NCBI RefSeq assembly: GCF_037892605.1
Contig: NZ_JBBKTU010000001.1
Span: forward strand, 3,162,001-3,226,000
Direction of reading: 5' to 3'
DNA from: Lacibacter sp. H407
GTDB lineage: Bacteria > Bacteroidota > Bacteroidia > Chitinophagales > Chitinophagaceae
DNA: 64,000 nucleotides
The notes under the pieces: model-generated
Told to the model about the DNA's origin: nothing
Database searches by the model: none
The model's input: only the letters and a program-made list of their open reading frames with translations
Program-made: the position numbers and the translations under genes
Shown: positions 17,429 to 27,082 of the stretch, piece after piece
Numbering within the stretch: the first letter of the stretch is position 1
Layout: each line of letters opens with the position of its first letter

Positions 17429-20011
17429 ATGAATTGGCATCATCTTGAAGCAACGGAAGTAATTGAAGTAACCGGTTCATCTCCTGACGGATTAACCAAC
17501 GAAAAGGCGCAGTTACAACTGGCAGAATACGGCCCTAACGAGTTACTGGTAAAAAAGAAAAAACCGGCCTGGGTATTGTTCCTTCATCAGTTCAAAGATT
17601 TTATGATTCTGGTATTGATCGCCGCCGCCATCATTGCAGGAATTGCGGGCGATCTTACAGATACCATTATTATTATGGTGATCGTGTTACTCAACGCAGT
17701 GGTTGGTTTTGTGCAGGAGTATCGTGCTGAAAAAGCAATGGAAGCGTTGAAGAAAATTGCTGCATTCCAGGCGCAGGTGTTGCGAAATGGAAAACCGGTT
17801 ACACTTCCTTCAGCAGAATTGGTTCCCGGCGATCTTGTTTTATTAGAAGCAGGAAATGTGGTGCCGGCCGATCTTCGTTTTATCGAAACATTTAGTTTGA
17901 AAATTGATGAATCAGCGCTCACAGGTGAATCGGTGCCCGCCGAAAAAACCGAGCAGCGAATGAAAGAAGTTGATCTTTCTCTTGGCGACCGGCTGAACAT
18001 GGGTTTCAAAAGTACATTGGTTACCAATGGCCGTGCAAAAGGAATTGTGATTGCTACGGGTATGCAAACAGAAATCGGACTCATTGCACGCATGTTGCAG
18101 GAAGATGAAGCAGCAACACCTTTGCAAAAGCGCATGGCCGATTTTGGTCGTAAGCTATCGTACATCATTCTGTTTATTTGTTTACTGTTATTTGGGATTG
18201 GATTGTTGCGTGGTGAAGAACCATTGAACATGTTACTCATTTCAATTTCACTGGCAGTAGCAGCCATTCCGGAAGCATTGCCTGCGCTTATTACAATTGC
18301 ATTGGCAATGGGTGCTAAGCGATTGGTAAAAGTGAATGCACTCATCCGCAAATTACCTGCCGTTGAAACGTTGGGATCGGTTACCTATATCTGTTCCGAT
18401 AAAACAGGAACACTTACACAGAATAAAATGAAAGTGGTGCAGGTGCATGGCGATGAACAACAAAGTCTGCAATTGGAAAACATGAGTATGCTTGAAATTG
18501 CAATGGCTTTGAATCATGATGTAAAAGAGGCGGAAGACGGTACAATGGTGGGTGACCCAACTGAAATTGCATTAGTCGACTATTTTATTGCGCAACATCC
18601 TGCACAACCGCTGCAACAAGTGTTGGAGCATTTGCCACGTGTGGCAGAATTACCATTTGATTCAGACCGGAAATGCATGACCACTGTTCATCGTTTTCAA
18701 CAACAGTTTCTTGTTATTTCAAAAGGAGCAGTTGAATCGATCACGGCATCATTGCAATCCAATACTGATACAACATCCATTTTAAATGAAGCTGATCAGT
18801 GGTCATCGGATGGTATTCGTGTAATTGCATACGCATTTAAAATTGTTGATGCATTGCCTGAGCCATTCACCTACGAATCGGTGGAAACTGATTTGATCTT
18901 TGCAGGATTGGCCGGCATGATCGACCCTCCACGTGAAGAAGCAAAACTCGCTATTCAGGAATGCAAAGCAGCAGGAATACATGTGGTGATGATCACCGGC
19001 GATCATCCTGCAACTGCATCAGCCATTGCAAAACAGATCGGTATCTTAACAAAGAATGATCTGGTAATGACGGGTAAAGAACTGAAAGCAATTTCTACAG
19101 AAGATTTTGATGAACAGGTAGAAAAGATCCGTGTGTATGCACGTGTATCGCCTGAACAAAAATTAAATATTGTAAAAGCATTGCAACGCAAAAATCATTT
19201 TGTTTCCATGACGGGTGATGGTGTGAATGACGCACCGTCATTAAAAGCTTCCAACATTGGTGTAGCGATGGGCATCAATGGAACCGATGTAAGCAAAGAA
19301 GCATCGCACATGATCTTACTGGATGATAATTTTGCAACCATTGTAAAAGCAGTAAAAGAGGGGAGACGTATCTATGATAATATCCGCAAGTTTGTAAAGT
19401 ATATCATGACCTGTAATGGTGCAGAAATATGGACACTGTTTCTTGCGCCGTTAATTGGATTGCCCATTCCGTTATTACCAATTCATATTTTGTGGATCAA
19501 TTTGGTTACGGATGGGTTACCGGGGTTGGCATTGGCAAGTGAAAAGGAAGAAGCCGATATTATGAGTCGTCCGCCACGCAAAACAAATGAAAGTTTATTT
19601 GCGGATGGAATCGGCTATCATATTTTGTGGGTGGGTTTGTTGATGGCGGGTGTTACTTTGGGCATACAGGCATGGGCGATTAATCACAGCGGTTCACATT
19701 GGCAAACAATGGTGTTCACAGTGTTATCGCTGGCGCAGTTGGGACATGTGTTGTCGATCAGAAGCGACCGTCAATATTTATACAAGCAGGGATTGTTCAG
19801 CAATCTGCAGTTGCTGGGAGCAGTATTGTTGACATTTGTGTTGCAGCTATGCGTGATTTATTTGCCGTTTGCAAATAAGATATTTAAAACACAACCGCTT
19901 TCCTTAAATGAGTTGTTGATCTGTATCGGTGTTTCTGCTATCGTGTTTCATGCAGTGGAGTTTGAAAAATTCATCAAACAACGATTAAAGAAGAAAGAAA
20001 GCAAACGATAA
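17429..20011 (+). CDS. Cation-translocating P-type ATPase, P2 (Ca2+-type) subfamily
   Basis: The 860-aa membrane pump has an N-terminal cation ATPase domain (EYGPNELLVKKKKPAW), actuator motif TGES (165-168), transmembrane motif PEALPA (281-286), and phosphorylation site CSDKTGTLT (phosphorylated Asp 324). MTGDGVNDAPSLKASNIGVAMG marks the hinge. The C-terminus has several transmembrane helices including the cation-site segment ILWINLVTDGLPGLALA. The PEALP motif and NLVTDG pattern fit Ca2+-type P2A pumps, which export Ca2+ or related cations from the cytosol. TGTACCTTTC about 35 bp upstream of the start could be the -7 element. A strong terminator follows. Confidence 0.92.
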   Translation: MNWHHLEATEVIEVTGSSPDGLTNEKAQLQLAEYGPNELLVKKKKPAWVLFLHQFKDFMILVLIAAAIIAGIAGDLTDTIIIMVIVLLNAVVGFVQEYRAEKAMEALKKIAAFQAQVLRNGKPVTLPSAELVPGDLVLLEAGNVVPADLRFIETFSLKIDESALTGESVPAEKTEQRMKEVDLSLGDRLNMGFKSTLVTNGRAKGIVIATGMQTEIGLIARMLQEDEAATPLQKRMADFGRKLSYIILFICLLLFGIGLLRGEEPLNMLLISISLAVAAIPEALPALITIALAMGAKRLVKVNALIRKLPAVETLGSVTYICSDKTGTLTQNKMKVVQVHGDEQQSLQLENMSMLEIAMALNHDVKEAEDGTMVGDPTEIALVDYFIAQHPAQPLQQVLEHLPRVAELPFDSDRKCMTTVHRFQQQFLVISKGAVESITASLQSNTDTTSILNEADQWSSDGIRVIAYAFKIVDALPEPFTYESVETDLIFAGLAGMIDPPREEAKLAIQECKAAGIHVVMITGDHPATASAIAKQIGILTKNDLVMTGKELKAISTEDFDEQVEKIRVYARVSPEQKLNIVKALQRKNHFVSMTGDGVNDAPSLKASNIGVAMGINGTDVSKEASHMILLDDNFATIVKAVKEGRRIYDNIRKFVKYIMTCNGAEIWTLFLAPLIGLPIPLLPIHILWINLVTDGLPGLALASEKEEADIMSRPPRKTNESLFADGIGYHILWVGLLMAGVTLGIQAWAINHSGSHWQTMVFTVLSLAQLGHVLSIRSDRQYLYKQGLFSNLQLLGAVLLTFVLQLCVIYLPFANKIFKTQPLSLNELLICIGVSAIVFHAVEFEKFIKQRLKKKESKR

Positions 20012-20018
20012 AAAAATA

Positions 20019-20055
20019 AAGCCCTTGCAAGTTGCAGGGGCTTCGTTTTCCTTTT
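20019..20055 (+). terminator. Intrinsic terminator of the P-type ATPase gene
   Basis: A 12-bp stem AAGCCCTTGCAA / TTGCAGGGGCTT (one G-U pair, inner pairs opening to form the loop) is followed by a T-rich tail. Confidence 0.75.
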
Positions 20056-20159
20056 TATATAAGATTCGTTTGCGTAGGGACATGCCTGTTACAGTACAGT
20101 GATTCGAAGTTGAAATACTGCCATGTAAAAGGCAATCGTTGTTAAAGGGAGAAAAATAA

Positions 20160-20450
20160 TTACAGCACAATTACGCTGTTGCTGCCGCCAAATGCGTTAG
20201 GTTGTTCTTCATCGGCTTCGGGTTCATTCACCCAATTAGTAGCGTTCACTAAATATTTGAATTCGTGCTTGGTTTCTTTTGGAAGATTCACCTCTGCACT
20301 AAAGGTTCCGTCTTTTTTCTTACTCATGATGATTGAATTCTGCCAATCGCTGTTAAGACCAAGAATCTCAATTGTTTCGGCGTCTTCAATTTTAAAAGAG
20401 AATTTCACTTTACAGTAATCCTTTGTCTTGAAGTAAGTTTTTTGTACCAT
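20160..20450 (-). CDS. Isolated isoamylase N-terminal / CBM48-like domain protein
   Basis: The 96-aa protein is a single immunoglobulin-like early-set domain. The pattern of strands KVKFSFKIEDAETIEILGLNSDWQ, GTFSAEVNLPKE, and HEFKYLVNATNWVNEPEADEEQPNAFGGSNSVIVL matches glycogen-binding CBM48/AMPK-beta domains. The final NAFGGSNSVIVL matches the end of such stand-alone domains. It has no catalytic part and no signal peptide, so it may bind glycogen or act as a regulatory subunit in the cytosol. No glycogen enzyme is adjacent. Confidence 0.75.
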   Translation of the reverse strand: MVQKTYFKTKDYCKVKFSFKIEDAETIEILGLNSDWQNSIIMSKKKDGTFSAEVNLPKETKHEFKYLVNATNWVNEPEADEEQPNAFGGSNSVIVL

Positions 20451-20638
20451 TTTTCGTTGTTTATAGTTTTAAGTGAATTGTCAAACATCCGGCATTTTTC
20501 AGTTAAGCAGTGTGGTGCAGATGTTGACATGGAATAAAGATTCCCGCTCTTTATACCTGAATCGAAAAAAGGTAACCCGCAAAAAATGTTGTGCTGCCTG
20601 CTTCTTATTCACAACTAACAGCTGTTATGTGAATAAGC

Positions 20639-21163
20639 TTAACGGAGTAGTTTGTTTTTTGCCGTTTCTTCCCTGATCATTTCGGGATAACCCATTTTGC
20701 GCACCAATGCGTTAACGGTCATGGCAATGCGTTTGGCTTTTGTAGGTTCTGTTTTGGCACTATCGATCCATTTGCTGAAGTACCGCTGGTGCCCTGCGGT
20801 AAGGCTGTTGAAGTGATCCAATGCAGCCGGTTCATCGTTAAGGCAATCCATCAGGTCACTGTTGAATTGAAAAGCACTGTTGTCGGCAGCAAGTTTAACG
20901 TTCACCGTTGCGCCCTGGCGCTTGGCAATTGCTCTGCGTACATCGGCATTCAAGGCCATAATAAATTTGCCGCCACCAACCGGATAAAGCGGCATTTGTT
21001 TAAACGCATAGTCATCCAGTTTCCCTTTTACCTTAAACTCTTTTTTGTGTCCGGGTTTTAATTGTTCCGGAATGCCATCGGGAATTTCAATATACGTCCA
21101 TCCAGTTTTTTCGCCCATGGTTTTATATTTCTGTAGAACCGCTGTAAACTGGATCATTGACAT
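20639..21163 (-). CDS. YdeI/OmpD-associated family protein with DUF1905 domain
   Basis: The frame is open to 21304, but I start at ATG 21163 (MSMIQFTAVLQKYKTMGEKTGWTYIEIP), because residues upstream do not look like this family; ATG 21157 is an alternative. The protein is about 174 aa. The N-terminal half is DUF1905-like (beta barrel, GWTYIEIP, VKGKLDDYAF, GGGKFIMALNADVRRAIAKRQGATV). The C-terminal half is the YdeI-type segment with HQRYFSKWIDSAKTEPTKAKRI. The biochemical role of the family is not established; some members are annotated as bacteriocin-protection proteins. Confidence 0.75.
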   Translation of the reverse strand: MSMIQFTAVLQKYKTMGEKTGWTYIEIPDGIPEQLKPGHKKEFKVKGKLDDYAFKQMPLYPVGGGKFIMALNADVRRAIAKRQGATVNVKLAADNSAFQFNSDLMDCLNDEPAALDHFNSLTAGHQRYFSKWIDSAKTEPTKAKRIAMTVNALVRKMGYPEMIREETAKNKLLR

Positions 21164-21511
21164 GTCGATAAAAAATGATGATGTTAATGTATGATAAGAG
21201 CAAAGATAATTTTTTATGGTTACGCCATGCGACTGAAGAAAATCAGCATAAATCACCTCAGAAAACATAAACGAAAAATTGAAATTGCGGAAAGTAATGC
21301 ACATTATTTTCCGCTGGCATGGTTCTTGTTTTTCCTGTTTCGAACTTCGTAAACGAATACGTCAAACCCACTTTCCTTTATTGTACCGCTGTGTACATTT
21401 TTCTGTAGCGAATGTAATGTAACAACATTGCTTTAGTTGATAAACTATTGCAGAAGATGCTATTGCCTTTAACATGTTTATTCAGATTAATTAAACTATA
21501 AATTCAAACAA
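21164..21511. other. Intergenic region between divergent YdeI-type and fasciclin genes
   Basis: This 348-bp gap should hold both divergent promoters. A TTGCCTTTAACA near 21473-21484 could be the -7 element of the fasciclin gene. GAATGTAATGTAAC at 21410-21423 resembles half of the AraC-type box found further right, but the spacing to the -7 element is wrong (see rejected items). I see no RNA gene. Confidence 0.4.
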
Positions 21512-22087
21512 ATGAAAAAGATTTTATTCGCATTTACTACAACCTCTTTTCTCATGATTGCATCAATCGCAACCGTGAAAGCACAAACGGAAACACCCGT
21601 TACACCGCCACCTGTAGCAGTTGCTGCAAGTGATATTGTTGGCATTGCAAGCGGTTCGCAAGATCACACCATGTTAGTGGAAGCGATCAATACTGCAGGT
21701 GTACTTAAAACATTTCAACTGAACGGACCGTTCACAGTGTTTGCTCCAACCAATGCTGCGTTTGAAAAAATACCTGCCGCTGATCGTGCTAAACTGATGA
21801 AGAATAAAAAGGAATTGGCAAAGGTGCTCAAGTATCATGTTGTAGGTGGAACATGGACTTCAACAACACTGATGGCTGCTATTAAACAAGGCGAAGGATT
21901 TATTCAATTACCAACACTGAGCGGACATAAACTGAAAGCAACTGTACAGGAAGGAAAAGTAATGCTTACCGACGAAATGGGTAATTCATTTTATGTAACC
22001 AATGCAGATATTTTAGCAACTAACGGACTGGTGCATATTGTGGATGGTGTGGCGCAACCTGTAAATGAAACAGTAGCAAAACAATAA
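21512..22087 (+). CDS. Secreted fasciclin-domain protein
   Basis: The 191-aa protein starts with a signal peptide (MKKILFAFTTTSFLMIASIATVKAQ). After a proline-rich linker there is one FAS1 domain: DIVGIASGSQDHTMLVEAINTAGVLKTF, then GPFTVFAPTNAAFEKIP, the YHVVGG box, and the conserved ending VTNADILATNGLVHIVDGV. FAS1 domains mediate adhesion or carbohydrate contact at the cell surface. It is a single gene with its own terminator. Confidence 0.92.
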   Translation: MKKILFAFTTTSFLMIASIATVKAQTETPVTPPPVAVAASDIVGIASGSQDHTMLVEAINTAGVLKTFQLNGPFTVFAPTNAAFEKIPAADRAKLMKNKKELAKVLKYHVVGGTWTSTTLMAAIKQGEGFIQLPTLSGHKLKATVQEGKVMLTDEMGNSFYVTNADILATNGLVHIVDGVAQPVNETVAKQ

Positions 22088-22106
22088 GGTCTCTGTCTAC
22101 ATACAA

Positions 22107-22140
22107 AAAGCCCTGCCGGAATTGGCGGGGCTTTCTTTTT
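22107..22140 (+). terminator. Intrinsic terminator of the fasciclin gene
   Basis: An 11-bp stem AAAGCCCTGCC / GGCGGGGCTTT (one G-U pair) is followed by CTTTTT. Confidence 0.8.
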
Positions 22141-22167
22141 GAAACAAGAATCCGTTACTTTTATCGC

Positions 22168-23409
22168 ATGGCGGTTCTAATTACAAACATCAAACAGTTA
22201 ATAGGCATTCGGGACGAAAGCAGTTTGCTGCGTGGCAGTGCACTTGCCGAATTGCCTGTACTTGAAAATGCGTATCTGCTGATCAATGATGTGTTGATAG
22301 CTGCTTATGGTGAAATGAAAAGCTTAGGGGCATGGAAAGATGATGTAGAAAATGTTGTTGATGCCAGCGGACAATTTGTATTGCCCACCTGGTGCGACAG
22401 TCATACACATCTTGTATTTACAGCCAGCAGGGAAGATGAGTTTGTTGACAAACTGAAGGGCATGAGTTATGAAGCCATTGCTGCAAAAGGCGGCGGTATC
22501 TTAAACTCAGCACAAAAAATGGAATCAATTTCAGAACTGGAGTTGTTGCGAAAAGCGTGGGGGCGTTTGGAAGAGTTGATCCGGTTGGGTACCGGCGCCA
22601 TTGAAATAAAAAGTGGTTATGGATTAAGTGTAGAAGCTGAATTAAAAATGCTGCGGGTTATTCAGATGCTGAAAGAAACATCACCCATTCCCATCAAAGC
22701 AACTTTCCTCGGCGCTCATACATATCCGTTAGCTTACAGAAACGATCATCAGGGATATATTGATCTGATCATAAATGAAATGCTGCCTGTAATTGCCGAT
22801 GAAGGCTTGGCAGATTATATCGATGTGTTTTGCGAAGAAGGCTTTTTCTCTGTTGCAGAAATGGAACAGATCTGCAAAGCCGGGCTTCAGTACGGGTTGC
22901 AACCGAAGTTGCACGTGAATCAACTCAACAGCATTGGTGGTTTGCAAAAAGCAATTGAACTCAACGCCGTTTCAGTTGATCATTTAGAGACAATGACGGA
23001 TGATGATATTCAGCAACTGGCACAATCGTCCACCATCGGGACATTATTACCAACCGCTGCTTTTTTTTTACGGATGCCGTTTCAACCCGCCCGGAAATTG
23101 ATCGATGCAGGTGCAGCCATTGCACTGGCCAGCGACTTCAATCCCGGCTCATCGCCCAGCGGTAATATGAACCTTGTGGTGGCTATGAGCTGTATTGCAA
23201 TGAAGATGTTACCGGAAGAAGCTATCAATGCAGCCACCAACAATGCGGCCTTTGCAATGGGGCTGCAGGATGAAATGGGTAGCATCACCGTGGGTAAAAA
23301 AGCCAATCTCATCTTTACCCGTTCCATTCCTTCCCTTGCCTACATTCCGTATTCATTTGGCAGTAACCTCATTGATAAAGTGATGATCGATGGAGAATTT
23401 TTTTCCTGA
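22168..23409 (+). CDS. hutI: Imidazolonepropionase
   Basis: The 413-aa amidohydrolase-fold enzyme opens the imidazolone ring to give N-formimino-L-glutamate, the third step of histidine degradation. It shows the metal site CDSHTHLVFTASREDEF (about residues 72-88), the substrate segment GTGAIEIKSGYGLSVEAELKMLRVI, KLHVNQLNSIGG (metal His) and ALASDFNPGSSPSGNM (metal Asp). The length is typical. hutG follows after 51 bp. hutH and hutU are not in the window. Confidence 0.96.
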   Translation: MAVLITNIKQLIGIRDESSLLRGSALAELPVLENAYLLINDVLIAAYGEMKSLGAWKDDVENVVDASGQFVLPTWCDSHTHLVFTASREDEFVDKLKGMSYEAIAAKGGGILNSAQKMESISELELLRKAWGRLEELIRLGTGAIEIKSGYGLSVEAELKMLRVIQMLKETSPIPIKATFLGAHTYPLAYRNDHQGYIDLIINEMLPVIADEGLADYIDVFCEEGFFSVAEMEQICKAGLQYGLQPKLHVNQLNSIGGLQKAIELNAVSVDHLETMTDDDIQQLAQSSTIGTLLPTAAFFLRMPFQPARKLIDAGAAIALASDFNPGSSPSGNMNLVVAMSCIAMKMLPEEAINAATNNAAFAMGLQDEMGSITVGKKANLIFTRSIPSLAYIPYSFGSNLIDKVMIDGEFFS

Positions 23410-23460
23410 TGAACGGTTAACCGAAAAAAGTTATCTTCCATATCAATTCAAACCAGCCAT

Positions 23461-24516
23461 ATGCAATCGTTTCGTTTTTACAATAAAGAAGATGTGCTTA
23501 CGCTTACAAAGATCCGTCGCTTTGAAACCAAACTGGGGGAGCGGGTGCAGCTACCAGGCAGCAGGGAGCAATTTGAAAAAGTGTTAAAAGAATCGAACGC
23601 AAAATATGCACTGTTTGGAGTGCCTGAAGATATTGGTGTAAAGGCAAACGATGGTGTTGGTGGTTCCGATACGGCATGGTTTCCGTTTCTTACTTCGTTT
23701 CTAAATATTCAAAGCAATGATTTTTTGCAGGGCGATGAAATTTTACTGCTGGGTCATTTTGATTTTACATATGTGGAATCGTTGATCGAAGAAAATGCGC
23801 ATGGGCACGAAGAAAAAATTGAAGCCTATCGTCATGCAGTGATTGCCATTGATGATGAAGTGGAAGTACTTGCAAAACTCATTACGTTAGCCGGAAAAAT
23901 TCCCATTGCAATTGGTGGCGGACATAATAATGCGTATCCGCTCATTAAAGGAACAGCCAAAGGATTACACAAAGCAGAAAAAATTCAGTTGGCGCAGATC
24001 AACTGCATCAACCTCGATGCACATACGGATTATCGTCCGGCCGAAGGGCGGCACAGCGGCAACGCCTTTCGCTATGCAGAAGATGATGGCTATTTGCAGA
24101 AATATTGTGTGATTGGTGTACACGAAAATTATATTCCGCAAAATGTGTGGATGGATCTTGTCAACAATCCCTTTTTCGATCTGATTACGTACGAAGATAT
24201 TTTTGTGCATGAGAAACGAAACTTCATCCAGGCAGTAGCACATGCCACCGGCTTTACAGAAGATAGCTACACCGGTATTGAACTCGACCTTGATAGTATT
24301 GAACACACGCTCAGCAGTGCGGTTACGCCAGTGGGAATAGGCAAGCTACATGCACGACAGTATATCAATTTTGCTGCGGTAGATGCAAAAGTGGCGTACC
24401 TGCATATTTGTGAAGGCGCTACTTTTTTAAGCGATGGCCGCAAAAGTGAAACCACCGGTAAGCTGATCAGTTATCTGGTAAGTGATTTTGTAAAAGCAAA
24501 CAGTGAACTGAAATAG
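23461..24516 (+). CDS. hutG: Formimidoylglutamase, arginase/ureohydrolase family
   Basis: The 351-aa protein has the ureohydrolase dinuclear Mn site: GGGHNNAYP (His 155), NLDAHTD (Asp 186, His 188, Asp 190) and ELDLDSIE. In the Hut pathway this family hydrolyses formiminoglutamate to glutamate and formamide. It sits 51 bp downstream of hutI on the same strand, which supports the formimidoylglutamase role over arginase or agmatinase. The N-terminal 50 residues (QSFRFYNKEDVLTLTKIRRFETKLGE) are characteristic of the Bacteroidota form. Confidence 0.9.
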   Translation: MQSFRFYNKEDVLTLTKIRRFETKLGERVQLPGSREQFEKVLKESNAKYALFGVPEDIGVKANDGVGGSDTAWFPFLTSFLNIQSNDFLQGDEILLLGHFDFTYVESLIEENAHGHEEKIEAYRHAVIAIDDEVEVLAKLITLAGKIPIAIGGGHNNAYPLIKGTAKGLHKAEKIQLAQINCINLDAHTDYRPAEGRHSGNAFRYAEDDGYLQKYCVIGVHENYIPQNVWMDLVNNPFFDLITYEDIFVHEKRNFIQAVAHATGFTEDSYTGIELDLDSIEHTLSSAVTPVGIGKLHARQYINFAAVDAKVAYLHICEGATFLSDGRKSETTGKLISYLVSDFVKANSELK

Positions 24517-24614
24517 TCCATTATTCTTTTCGAAAATTGGTTTTTAGAACTATTCAAATGTTGGTCAGGCGACCAACACCGGCGTAGCGATTCTGCAAAA
24601 CCCAATCTTACAAC

Positions 24615-26357
24615 TTAAAGAACAGGCGCTGTAATTTTTACATCAGCATTAGTACTTGCTTTTTTTATTTGCTGTTGTAATGCTGTTGCTTCTTTCGTTT
24701 TTGTCTGCATCTTATAAGCAGTATGTAAGCCCGACATCGCCCAAATATTATTGTTGTTATTCTTCAGATCACTCAGCAACACTTCTTCTGCTTTTTTCCA
24801 ATTCTTCATTTGCAAATAGGCATTCCCTAAATAATGTTTGGGATTCAGTAACCAATCTCTTGGTTCGTTGTATACCATCTGTTCTTCTGTTGCAACTGCT
24901 TTGCTGAAATGTTCAATGGCTGCTGCATTGTTCTTTTTTGCAAGTGCAATGCTGCCGGCCAGTAAGTTGGCTGCAACAGTAGCGCCATCAATGGAAGGAG
25001 AGAAAGGAGCGAATGGTAATGAAAGTGTATTGTCTTTCAATAATTCCTTTATTGCATTGTACTCTTTCTCAGCGTCTGATAATTTTTGTTGATGTGCATA
25101 GGCCATTCCTTTTCCAAAATGATAGAGCACATTTGAATACACCTGTGCTGATGGAGGTTGTTTTATGGCGAGTAATGCATCCCAACGTGCATAGCGAACA
25201 TCAACCAAAACGGTTGTGTAATAAATGTATTGAATGTAATTGCCCAATGCTCCTTCCATTAATAAATAATCAGCAGGTATGCTGGCTGCAGTTTGTTTCG
25301 CACTTTCAACTGCATAGTTCATATTTCCACTCATGATACCATGATTGGTTTGCATGTGCAGATTGTGGATCACATATAAAAAATCAGCACCGGCGGCGGG
25401 AGCAAATAGTTGCAACACATTTTTATAACTTTTTACCGCCACTTCATTTACAGTACCACCTTTACCGTATTCACCCGTGCGTAAATAAATATGCGATGGC
25501 ATGTGCACCATGTGCGATAGAGCAGGTGTTAGCGTTCCCAATCTGTCGGCACTTGCTGTAGCAAGAGCTGCGTACGGCGATGGCTCCATTACATGAATGT
25601 AATAGTGATTGGCACCGGGATGAAGTGGGGCAACAGCTAATAATTTTTCAAGCACCGTACGTATTTGCGGTGTCCATGCTTTAGGTGTACCGTTGGTAAA
25701 CCAAAGATCCCACGGATGTTGCAGCATCAATGCATCTGCATACAATGCAGCTACATCTGCTGATGAACCATGTTGTTCGTACAGTCCTTTCATTTTATCT
25801 GCATACTGTTGATTCAAATGCTCCCTTGTTTTGGTACTGTCTGCTGAGTAGCGTACGGATTGTGCAGTGATCAATCCTTTTTCTACAACTGTACAATTCG
25901 CTGAAAGTTCGTTTGCTTTTTGGATGGCCGCTAATGCATCGGGTGAAGCTGCATAACCAAGATCATTAATGTTTGGTCCATAAGCTAGTGCTTTTGCCCA
26001 ATGGATCATGGCAGCAGCCGGATCGAATTTCTCTGCTTTTTTAAACGACGCCATTGCTTCAATAATGTGAAAACCGTAGTACATGTTTATTCCCTGGTTG
26101 AAATAGAATTGTGCACTGTCGCTGGCAGTCGTGATCTTCCACTTGTAAGAACCTGCTCCGGGAATAGGTGGAATATCCACTTCATCCAACATCTCTTTTA
26201 ATGCATCCCAATCGGGACTGCAGCGAATGGCGTTTTCCTGTTTATATTTTTTTAGCTTTTCCAGTTGCTGCGTTGTTTGATAACGATAGGTCAACTGTAC
26301 TGCCAGCAAAGCAGTAACAAAGGCGGGAAGTGCCAACAAAAGCAGTCGGAATTTCAT
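24615..26357 (-). CDS. TPR-repeat periplasmic or membrane-anchored protein
   Basis: I start at ATG 26357 (MKFRLLLLALPAFVTALLAV), where a signal peptide or N-terminal anchor begins; the open frame extends 25 codons upstream with no such feature. The protein is about 580 aa. Tetratricopeptide-type helices are visible at FNQGINMYYGFHIIEAMASFKKAEKFDP, GANHYYIHVMEPSP, and near the C-terminus (AAIEHFSKAV, GNAYLQMKNWKKAEEVLL). The conserved box LSHMVHMPSHIYLRTGEY is typical of a TPR family of unknown function found in many Bacteroidota and Proteobacteria. It follows the YkgJ gene by 55 bp and may share its transcript. Confidence 0.75.
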   Translation of the reverse strand: MKFRLLLLALPAFVTALLAVQLTYRYQTTQQLEKLKKYKQENAIRCSPDWDALKEMLDEVDIPPIPGAGSYKWKITTASDSAQFYFNQGINMYYGFHIIEAMASFKKAEKFDPAAAMIHWAKALAYGPNINDLGYAASPDALAAIQKANELSANCTVVEKGLITAQSVRYSADSTKTREHLNQQYADKMKGLYEQHGSSADVAALYADALMLQHPWDLWFTNGTPKAWTPQIRTVLEKLLAVAPLHPGANHYYIHVMEPSPYAALATASADRLGTLTPALSHMVHMPSHIYLRTGEYGKGGTVNEVAVKSYKNVLQLFAPAAGADFLYVIHNLHMQTNHGIMSGNMNYAVESAKQTAASIPADYLLMEGALGNYIQYIYYTTVLVDVRYARWDALLAIKQPPSAQVYSNVLYHFGKGMAYAHQQKLSDAEKEYNAIKELLKDNTLSLPFAPFSPSIDGATVAANLLAGSIALAKKNNAAAIEHFSKAVATEEQMVYNEPRDWLLNPKHYLGNAYLQMKNWKKAEEVLLSDLKNNNNNIWAMSGLHTAYKMQTKTKEATALQQQIKKASTNADVKITAPVL

Positions 26358-26412
26358 GTAAAAGTTTTTGGTAGCAGAAAAGTATAAAAAAAGATGCGGA
26401 GATGCAAGCCTA

Positions 26413-26943
26413 TCAGGACGCCGTTTGTTCAAAGCCGGTGGAGTGTTTCAATTCTTCCATTACATTAAAAATAATGGGGCAACGTTCGTAGTGCATCATT
26501 ACGGTGAAAAGGCGTTGTGTAAATTGTGGCAGATGCAGTGCAGGAAACTCTCTGCATCCTGCAAAGCGAACATCATAAATAGTGCAGGCGTTGTTCGAGA
26601 GAAAATGACAAGGCATTTTGTTCATGATCATTAATTCATGACTTCCCTTTTCTACAAATTTCTCATCGAACGCTTCACGTGTCATTTGTAAATGGGCGGA
26701 GGCTCTGTCGGCTTCTTCGCTGGTAATATTCACCATTAAACTTTTGCAGCAATTGCCACAGCTGGTGCAGTCGATCTGTGGCTCAATCACAGCATTTAAA
26801 CGATGTACTTCTTCATCCACTTCCTGTTCATTTAATTCTTTCAGGTACTGAACAAAGCGGTTGTTCTCGTCCTGTCTGGCGGCAGCCTGTTGGGAAAGAT
26901 AGGGGAGTGAAGTATGAATATGCAATAGAAGTATTTGCGGCAA
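26413..26943 (-). CDS. YkgJ-family cysteine cluster protein
   Basis: The 176-aa protein contains CTSCGNCCKSLM (CxxCxxCC) near residue 60, then CHF..NNACTIYDVRFAGCREFPA and a later CP; these cysteines form the family's putative metal or Fe-S cluster site. The family is widespread and has no established enzymatic activity. A charged N-terminal helix (QQAAARQDENNRFVQYLKELNEQEVDEEVHRL) precedes the cluster. It is the upstream gene of the pair with the TPR protein. Confidence 0.85.
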   Translation of the reverse strand: MPQILLLHIHTSLPYLSQQAAARQDENNRFVQYLKELNEQEVDEEVHRLNAVIEPQIDCTSCGNCCKSLMVNITSEEADRASAHLQMTREAFDEKFVEKGSHELMIMNKMPCHFLSNNACTIYDVRFAGCREFPALHLPQFTQRLFTVMMHYERCPIIFNVMEELKHSTGFEQTAS

Positions 26944-27082
26944 ATGTATTAATAAACTTCTTGGGTTTTCAAAACCCCGGAGGTTTTATCGTCTTTTGCA
27001 CTCGATTTATTTATCCTTCATTTCATAGCAACAGAAACCGCAGATTTCTTATATTCGAACTCCAACTTTTAAAAACATCAAT

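Noticed and set aside
21400-21484. Box-like GAATGTAATGTAAC upstream of the fasciclin gene
   Set aside because: Distance from the half-site to the -7 element is 8 bp off the value shared by the true sites, and no second half-site fits well.
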